A stretch of 9,651 nt of DNA from Balneolaceae bacterium (GTDB lineage: Bacteria > Bacteroidota > Rhodothermia > Balneolales > Balneolaceae), in contig SKWF01000066.1 in NCBI GenBank assembly GCA_007129085.1, forward strand, positions 1 to 9,651, in the 5' to 3' direction. Both the position numbers and the translations under genes were made by a program. The notes beneath the pieces were generated by a model. That model saw nothing but the letters and a program-made list of their open reading frames with translations. It was not told where the DNA came from and did not search any database. How positions within the stretch are numbered: the stretch's first letter is position 1; the number at the start of each line of letters is the position of its first letter. This document shows, piece by piece, positions 5,228-9,651 of the stretch.

Positions 5228-6925
5228 ATGAATCTGAATCTGAAAGCGAAAAAAGAAAACACGTACGATGCAATAGTAGTCGGTACCGGAATCAGCGGTG
5301 GATGGGCGGCAAAAGAGTTGACCGAAAACGGGTTGAATACTCTGGTGCTTGAGCGAGGACGAGATGTGAAGCACATTGAAGATTACCCAACGGCGACCAA
5401 AGATCCCTGGGAACTGCCTCGGGCTGATCAGATTCCTTACGAAGAGCGTAAACACTACGAAAAGCAGATGCGTACCGGCTATACGATCTCTGAATCATTA
5501 AAGCATTGGTGGATTAAAGATACCGACCAGCCGTACCAAGAGGAGAAGCGCTTTGACTGGATTCGAGGCTATCACGTAGGCGGACGTTCCATTATGTGGG
5601 GGCGCCAAAGTTACCGACTTGCACCAATGGATTTTGAAGCGAATGCCAAAGAGGGAATTGCCGTGGACTGGCCTATACGGTATGATGATATTGCAGATTG
5701 GTATTCCCACGTGGAGAAATTTGCCGGTATCAGTGGGGAGGCTCTCGGCCTTCCGCAGCTGCCGGACAGTGAATTTCTGCCGCCCTGGGATCTGAACTGT
5801 GTTGAGGAAGAGCTGAGAGATGCGATCGATGAGACGTTCGGACGGGTACTAACGATCGGCCGTGCTGCTAATCTGTCTCAGGCTCATAATGGCCGCGGCA
5901 CTTGCATGAATCGTAACCTCTGCAGCAGAGGGTGCCCATTTGGTGCGTACTTTAGCAGTAATGCAGCCACGCTTCCCGCTGCAGCAGCAACCGGAAATAT
6001 GACACTGCGTCCACACTCCATCGTTAACGAGGTTATGTATGATGAGGATTCCGGCAAAGCAACCGGAGTTCGGGTTGTAGATGCAGAGTCAGGTGATGTT
6101 ATCGAGTATTATGCGAATATTGTATTTCTGAACGCATCAACAGTTGGGTCTACAGCGATTTTGATGAACTCCACATCAGACCGATTCCCCGACGGTATGG
6201 GGAACGACTCCGGTGAGCTGGGTCATAACATGATGGACCACCACTTTAGAGTAGGGGCCAACGGAGAATATGACGGCCATGAAGACAAATATTACTGGGG
6301 CCGCCGGCCAACCGGATTTTACATTCCCCGCTATCGAAACCTGAATGGAAATGACAGGGATTATATTCGCGGTTTCGGATATCAGGGAGGAGCAAGTCGT
6401 CAGGGCTGGCATCGCGGTGTTCGCGAACTGGCTATCGGATCGGAACTGAAAAATCTTGTTACAACACCCGGAAAGTGGACGATGGGGATGACCGCCTTCG
6501 GCGAGATGCTGCCTGACCACAGCAACCGGATGTGGCTCGATCACGATAACACAGACAAATGGGGGCAGCCTCAGGTTGTGTTTGACGTAGAGTTTAAAGA
6601 GAACGAGTTTAAGATGCGGGAAGATATGAAGAACGATGCCGCAGAGATGCTCGAAGCTGCGGGAATGAAAAATGTATCCACGTATGATGATCCCGGCGGC
6701 CCCGGATTGGGAATCCATGAGATGGGAACCGCACGGATGGGTAGAGACCCCAACACGTCGGTTCTTAACGAATGGAACCAAATTCATGCTGTGCCGAATG
6801 TATTTGTAACGGATGGCTCATGCATGACCTCGGCTGCGTGCCAGAATCCATCGTTAACCTATATGGCATTAACCGCCCGCGCCGCTAATTACGCTGCAGA
6901 AGAACTCAAAAAAGGAAACTTATAA
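5228..6925 (+). CDS. GMC-family flavin sugar dehydrogenase, large subunit
   Basis: This 565-residue FAD enzyme is of the glucose-methanol-choline family, related to gluconate 2-dehydrogenase and glucoside/lactose 3-dehydrogenase large subunits. The FAD motif is GTGISGG (19-25), with the ribose-binding acid E42 in LERGRD. The second GMC signature is GYHVGGRSIMWG (114-125). The C-terminal active site shows H497 in GIHEMGTARMG (495-505) and N540 in CQNPSLTYMALTARAA (538-553), the usual His/Asn pair. C226, C232 and C236 (TCMNRNLCSRGCP) lie where bacterial FAD-dependent glucose and fructose dehydrogenases hold an iron-sulfur cluster. There is no signal peptide. The next gene overlaps by one base and encodes a partner with a Tat-like signal, so the pair is probably folded and exported together. 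The likely reaction is oxidation of a sugar or glycoside, probably at C3, with electrons going to a cytochrome or quinone. Confidence 0.93.
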   Translation: MNLNLKAKKENTYDAIVVGTGISGGWAAKELTENGLNTLVLERGRDVKHIEDYPTATKDPWELPRADQIPYEERKHYEKQMRTGYTISESLKHWWIKDTDQPYQEEKRFDWIRGYHVGGRSIMWGRQSYRLAPMDFEANAKEGIAVDWPIRYDDIADWYSHVEKFAGISGEALGLPQLPDSEFLPPWDLNCVEEELRDAIDETFGRVLTIGRAANLSQAHNGRGTCMNRNLCSRGCPFGAYFSSNAATLPAAAATGNMTLRPHSIVNEVMYDEDSGKATGVRVVDAESGDVIEYYANIVFLNASTVGSTAILMNSTSDRFPDGMGNDSGELGHNMMDHHFRVGANGEYDGHEDKYYWGRRPTGFYIPRYRNLNGNDRDYIRGFGYQGGASRQGWHRGVRELAIGSELKNLVTTPGKWTMGMTAFGEMLPDHSNRMWLDHDNTDKWGQPQVVFDVEFKENEFKMREDMKNDAAEMLEAAGMKNVSTYDDPGGPGLGIHEMGTARMGRDPNTSVLNEWNQIHAVPNVFVTDGSCMTSAACQNPSLTYMALTARAANYAAEELKKGNL

Positions 6926-7515
6926 TGGACTCAAAGAAAAAGAATCATATCAACAGAAAAGAAGCGATAAAGCGAACCGGCCTTCTGCTGGGTGGTGTTG
7001 TATTTGCTCCGAATATTCTTGGAGTACTGAAAGGCTGTACGGCTACGCCGGGCGACTGGACACCGACATTCTTCTCTCAGGATCAAGCTCAACTGGTAAC
7101 ATCTCTTGCGGATGTTATTTTGCCGGCTGACGGCACTCCTGCAGCGAGCGAAGTGGGTGTACCACAGTTTATCGAAACAATGGTAAGCGAAACCTACAGC
7201 GAAGAACAGCAGGATCGTTTCCTTGCAGGACTCGATCAGTTTGCCGGTGAATATCGCGAAGAGCTACAGGCCGACTATTTTGACGGCACGGACGAGGAGA
7301 AGTACGACTTCACCTACCACCAGAATCAGCTTGCATTGGAAGCTGAGCCCGGTGGCGAAGGAACGCCCTTTATTTTGATGTTTAAAGAGTTGACAATGCT
7401 AGGCTACTTTACATCAGAACCCGGAGCTACCGAAGTTCTGCGTTACGAAGCCAATCCCGGTATCTACGACGGCTGTATGCCGCTCGAAGATGTAGGCCGA
7501 ACCTGGGCGACGTAG
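6925..7515 (+). CDS. Gluconate 2-dehydrogenase subunit 3-like partner of the GMC enzyme
   Basis: This 196-residue protein belongs to the gluconate 2-dehydrogenase subunit 3 family (PF13618), the small subunit of membrane-linked GMC sugar dehydrogenases. The N-terminus has a Tat-like signal, INRKEAIKR (9-17), then a hydrophobic stretch to about 35. C38 in VLKGC could be lipidated, though Lys at -2 is unusual for a lipobox. The conserved core begins with FFSQDQAQLVTSLADVILPADGTP (49-72), the usual family opening with its ILP-D core. The ATG overlaps the GMC stop as TAATG, which points to translational coupling and equal amounts of both subunits. AAAGG about 10 bases upstream is a weak ribosome site. 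The protein probably carries the GMC subunit through Tat export and anchors it. No cytochrome c subunit follows, unlike three-subunit relatives. Confidence 0.9.
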   Translation: MDSKKKNHINRKEAIKRTGLLLGGVVFAPNILGVLKGCTATPGDWTPTFFSQDQAQLVTSLADVILPADGTPAASEVGVPQFIETMVSETYSEEQQDRFLAGLDQFAGEYREELQADYFDGTDEEKYDFTYHQNQLALEAEPGGEGTPFILMFKELTMLGYFTSEPGATEVLRYEANPGIYDGCMPLEDVGRTWAT

Positions 7516-7762
7516 TTTTTGGTTGATTAGTTTATTAGAGAATAAGGTGATTAGCAGATTAGGACCTTCCAGAGCAGCCCGCGTTTTTTGCGGGATTCCT
7601 GGAAGAGTCCGAGTTATTCAGGTATTGATCAAAACACGATCTGCTGAGCAGTGGCCCTCAGCGTCCCGCTGCAGAGCCCGCCTGCACCAAGATTTCGGAG
7701 AGCAGGCAACGGTACGAGGTAAAAGACCTACAAGAGTTCTCAGTTAATCTCTAATTAAGACT
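7516..7762 (+). ncRNA. Candidate structured RNA or structured 3' UTR after the operon
   Basis: These 247 bases lie between the operon stop and its terminator. A strong hairpin at 7563-7609 pairs GAC, CTTCCAG and CCCGC with GCGGG, CTGGAAG and GTC around an internal loop. Further stems are GCTGAG/CTCAGC (7643-7648 with 7657-7662), GCCTGC/GCAGGC (7680-7685 with 7702-7707) and AGGT/ACCT (7717-7729). A closing helix ATTAGAGA/TCTCTAAT (7534-7541 with 7748-7755) could join the two ends. I could not match it to RNase P, tmRNA, SRP, 6S or a riboswitch I know. The first part overlaps a GATTAG-type dispersed repeat. A 74-codon ORF crosses it (7523-7747), but its Arg-rich translation looks like no protein and unlike the acidic neighbours. 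Confidence 0.4.
7522..7567. repeat. GATTAG-type dispersed repeat, copy 1
   Basis: GTTGATTAG, AAGGTGATTAG and GATTAGGACCT recur in the same order, in shorter form, at 7999-8028. The 11-base end GATTAGGACCT is identical in both. Both copies are followed by hairpin-forming GC-rich sequence. Confidence 0.6.
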
Positions 7763-7804
7763 AGACCCGCGAAGTCTCCAAAGACTTCGCGGGTCTTTTA
7801 TTTT
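7763..7804 (+). terminator. Strong Rho-independent terminator
   Basis: A perfect 15-bp stem (7763-7777 with 7782-7796, arm AGACCCGCGAAGTCT) with a 4-base loop is followed by TTTATTTT. It acts only on the plus strand. It lies about 250 bases after the last operon gene, so the transcript would have a long structured 3' UTR, unless the stretch between is its own RNA gene. Confidence 0.93.
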
Positions 7805-7841
7805 CGACCGGAATGAAGTCTAAGATCTGGTGCAGAACAAG

Positions 7842-7898
7842 CCTCGTCATACAGAGCGGAGTGAAGAGAGGCAGCGATGAACGGAGTCGAAGTATAAT
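7842..7898. repeat. Palindromic dispersed repeat, copy D (half unit)
   Basis: It matches the right half of copy A (31-87): CCTCGTCAT, a GAGCG-AGTGA core, then GATGAACGGAGTCGAAGTAT against GACGAACGGAGTCGACGTAT. The left CTCAGGGTGACG arm is missing. Confidence 0.7.
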
Positions 7899-7998
7899 CC
7901 AATGCTAGCGCGGACATTCTCTGCCACTAATAACACACCCCTAAGTCCCCTCTGATACTGAAACGAGTTCAGCACAAGGAGCGGAGTTTAGACAATAA

Positions 7999-8028
7999 GT
8001 TGATTAGGGAATTAGGTGATTAGGACCT
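7999..8028. repeat. GATTAG-type dispersed repeat, copy 2
   Basis: This is a shorter version of 7522-7567, with GTTGATTAG, ATTAGGTGATTAG and the shared end GATTAGGACCT. It lies outside any gene. Confidence 0.6.
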
Positions 8029-8092
8029 GCCGGTCGTAGATACCGACCCTTCGGTGAGTTTGAGCGTAGCGATCCTCTTTTAACCTTTCGGA

Positions 8093-8180
8093 TGAACACC
8101 CCTCTCAATTTCACTACGTGGGAATCGTTTCACTACGCTTTCGCTTCGTGGGATAAAAGAGGAGCGGCTCGGAGCACCTT
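8093..8180. repeat. Dispersed repeat related to the 2.3-kb spacer
   Basis: Bases 8101-8120 match 2291-2310 at 18 of 20 positions (core CTCAATTTCACT). TTTCACTACG occurs twice, at 8109 and 8128. GATAAAAGAGGAGCGGCTCGG resembles GATAAAAGAAGGAG at 2661 and CTCGGAGCGCTGG near 2324. Confidence 0.5.
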
Positions 8181-8227
8181 TTTAGGGGAGACTATAACAC
8201 TTTTCACTTCTGCGATTTAACTTTTTT

Positions 8228-8262
8228 CCCTTTGTGTTCTCTGCGTTCTCCGTGGTTTTCTT
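8228..8262. repeat. CACAAA-type dispersed repeat, opposite orientation
   Basis: CCCTTTGTGTTCTCTGCGTT is followed by CTCCGTGG. The reverse complement starts with CCACGGAGAACGCAGAG and resembles the CCACGAA-GCACAAA units at 1876 and 1984. It is part of the repeat mosaic shared by both spacers. Confidence 0.45.
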
Positions 8263-8269
8263 TTACCTA

Positions 8270-8290
8270 AACCCTGAACCCTGAACCCTG
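8270..8290. repeat. Heptamer tandem repeat, three AACCCTG units
   Basis: Three perfect AACCCTG units are followed by a degenerate AAACTTG. The array lies about 90 bases upstream of the VCBS gene. Like the TCACTTC array at 2761, it has a 7-base period and precedes a gene. Confidence 0.75.
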
Positions 8291-8382
8291 AAACTTGAAA
8301 AAATCCTCTACTTGTAATCACACTCCGTTTCAGCTAATTTAGGGACGATTTGTAACTCCACTTTCGTTTAAGTTTTGGCTAT

Positions 8383-9651
8383 ATGATCCATCGGGTACAA
8401 TACGTTTCGGTTCTCTCGCTATTTTTGTTGCTTGCTCTCCTTCTTCACGGTTGTTCGGCTGATGATAAGCCGTTTACTCTTCTCTCAGAAGATCAAACCA
8501 ATATCCATTTCGACAATGTTGTAGAGAGCACTCCAGAGTTTAATATCATCAACTACATGTACTTTTATGATGGTGCCGGTGTTGCCGTGGGGGATCTGAA
8601 TAACAACGGCCTGCCGGATCTCTTTTTTGTAGGCAACCAGGAGTCGAATAAACTCTACATGAACCAGGGTGATTTCAGTTTTGAGGATGTCACCGATCAA
8701 GCGGGTGTTGGCGGAGAAGAGGGGACATGGTCAACCGGTGCTACAATGGCCGACATCAGCGGTAACGGATACCTCGATATTTACGTGAGCCGTGTCAACT
8801 ACCTGAACAAATCAGGCCCAAACCAGCTGTTTGTAAACAATGGCGACGGTACGTTTACGGAGAGCGCGGCCGAGTACGGAATCGACTTTGAGGGATACTC
8901 CACGCAGGCGGTCTTTTTTGATTACAATCGCAGCGGAAAGCTGGATCTCTTTATTCTAAACCACTCGTTCCACAGCGAGCGTACATACGGCCAGGTGGAT
9001 GTTCTGCGAGATATTTACGATCCCAAAGCGGGAGATAAATTGTTTCGAAATGATGGCGGCAGCTTTACAGATGTGACGGAAGAGGCGGGAATAATCAGCA
9101 GTGCGCTCGGGTATGGACTGGGAGTGGCGGTGAGCGACATCAATAAAAATGGATGGCCCGATATTTATGTCGGCAATGATTTTCATGAGGATGACTATCT
9201 CTACATCAACAATGGAGATGGCACATTTACCGAGTCCCTGTATGAGCATGTAGGCCACACGAGTAACTCCTCGATGGGGAATGATATTGCCGATATCACA
9301 AATGACGGCTACCCGGATATCATCTCCCTGGATATGATGCCGGAAGATCACAACTCGTATATGAGATCCGGCGGGCCTGATCTGATGATGATTGCTGAGG
9401 CGAAAAAGAACTTTGGCTTTGGTGAAAAGAACGCACGAAATACGCTTCAAATTAACCGTGGAAATTCACCCGACGGGCAGCCTGTATTCAGCGAGATGGC
9501 ATTTACAACCGGGGTAGCTAAAACCGACTGGAGCTGGGCATCTCTTTTTGCCGATTTGGATAACAGCGGTTACCAGGATCTATTTGTAACCAACGGAATG
9601 GTGCGTCGCCCCAACGACCTCGATTATATTGCACGCGTGGGCGATTTTCGT
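8383..9651 (+). CDS. FG-GAP/VCBS repeat lipoprotein (CRTAC1-like), 5' part only
   Basis: The reading frame is open from ATG 8383 to the window edge (423 codons), so the C-terminus is missing. Relatives in this group are often about 1,000 residues or more and may end in an ASPIC/UnbV domain. A lipoprotein signal ends in LHGC with lipidated C24. Six FG-GAP blades follow, each with a calcium-binding DxNxxGxxD-type loop at about 71-79, 124-132, 180-188, 252-260, 304-312 and 391-399 (for example DLNNNGLPD, DINKNGWPD). The repeats should fold into a beta-propeller on the cell surface or in the periplasm. Such proteins are common beside glycan and sugar loci in marine Bacteroidota, but their function is unsettled; adhesion or ligand binding is the usual guess. 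A strong terminator lies between this gene and the sugar-oxidation operon, so it needs its own promoter. No Shine-Dalgarno is visible. Confidence 0.9.
   Translation, partial: MIHRVQYVSVLSLFLLLALLLHGCSADDKPFTLLSEDQTNIHFDNVVESTPEFNIINYMYFYDGAGVAVGDLNNNGLPDLFFVGNQESNKLYMNQGDFSFEDVTDQAGVGGEEGTWSTGATMADISGNGYLDIYVSRVNYLNKSGPNQLFVNNGDGTFTESAAEYGIDFEGYSTQAVFFDYNRSGKLDLFILNHSFHSERTYGQVDVLRDIYDPKAGDKLFRNDGGSFTDVTEEAGIISSALGYGLGVAVSDINKNGWPDIYVGNDFHEDDYLYINNGDGTFTESLYEHVGHTSNSSMGNDIADITNDGYPDIISLDMMPEDHNSYMRSGGPDLMMIAEAKKNFGFGEKNARNTLQINRGNSPDGQPVFSEMAFTTGVAKTDWSWASLFADLDNSGYQDLFVTNGMVRRPNDLDYIARVGDFR

Larger units (their letters stand above)
7805..8382. other. Gene-free, repeat-rich spacer before the VCBS gene
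   Basis: No plausible gene is seen. It contains repeat copy D, GATTAG copy 2, a block related to the 2.3-kb spacer, a CACAAA-type repeat in the opposite orientation and an AACCCTG tandem array (listed separately). A small hairpin GGTCG/CGACC lies at 8032-8048. The last 80 bases should include the promoter of the VCBS gene, but I see no clear consensus. Confidence 0.7.

Noticed and set aside
6176..6787. 203-codon ORF antisense to the GMC gene
   Set aside because: The sense frame has clear GMC motifs across this stretch. The antisense frame shows none.
7523..7747. 74-codon plus-strand ORF after the operon
   Set aside because: Its translation is Arg-rich with no recognisable domain and unlike the acidic neighbours. 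It lies across strong hairpins and a dispersed repeat.
8349..8377. Bacteroidota-style promoter (TTTG and TAAGTTTTG) before the VCBS gene
   Set aside because: The 16-base spacing and the imperfect -7 box do not fit the consensus, and the start would fall almost on the ATG.
8956..9450. 164-codon ORF antisense to the VCBS gene
   Set aside because: The sense frame contains FG-GAP repeats with intact calcium loops. The antisense frame shows no domain.

Overview
The window looks like chromosome of a marine or halophilic bacterium of the Bacteroidota/Balneolota group. Four things suggest this. The rhodopsin is of the KR2 (NDQ) sodium-pump type and matches the flavobacterial prototype closely along its whole length. 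The exported proteins are acidic. Lipoproteins and FG-GAP/VCBS proteins sit next to sugar-oxidation genes. Most starts lack a clear Shine-Dalgarno sequence. The exact genus cannot be read from the sequence.

Layout. Bases 1-797 hold a small GIY-YIG nuclease gene (minus strand) set among copies of a palindromic dispersed repeat. Bases 741-1700 hold the rhodopsin gene (minus strand) with its own terminator and a symmetrical upstream region. About 1.3 kb (1713-2995) has no convincing gene and is a mosaic of dispersed repeats, ending in a heptamer tandem array and a LacI-family-type operator. Bases 2996-7515 are one plus-strand operon: Tat-exported Gfo/Idh/MocA oxidoreductase, DUF1080 (3-keto-disaccharide hydrolase) lipoprotein, GMC flavin dehydrogenase, and gluconate-2-dehydrogenase subunit-3-like partner. 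A structured, gene-free stretch (7530-7760) and a very strong terminator (7763-7804) follow. Another repeat-rich spacer (7805-8382) leads to an FG-GAP/VCBS lipoprotein gene that runs off the right end.

How the genes may work together. The four-gene operon has the parts of the 3-keto-glycoside route. The GMC/subunit-3 pair would oxidise a sugar or glycoside, probably at C3, and pass electrons to the respiratory chain. The DUF1080 protein would cleave the activated 3-keto-glycoside. The Gfo/Idh/MocA protein would carry out a further NAD(P)-linked redox step. Three of the four proteins carry export signals, and the GMC subunit could be exported together with its partner, so the whole route could be periplasmic. 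No cytochrome c subunit, transporter or sugar isomerase lies in the window. The rhodopsin would add light-driven Na+ extrusion, but its retinal-synthesis genes are not here.

The most unusual items are the GIY-YIG gene between near-identical repeat copies, the structured region after the operon, the composite duplication in the 2.1-2.7 kb spacer, and two changes at the cytoplasmic entrance of the sodium-pump rhodopsin.
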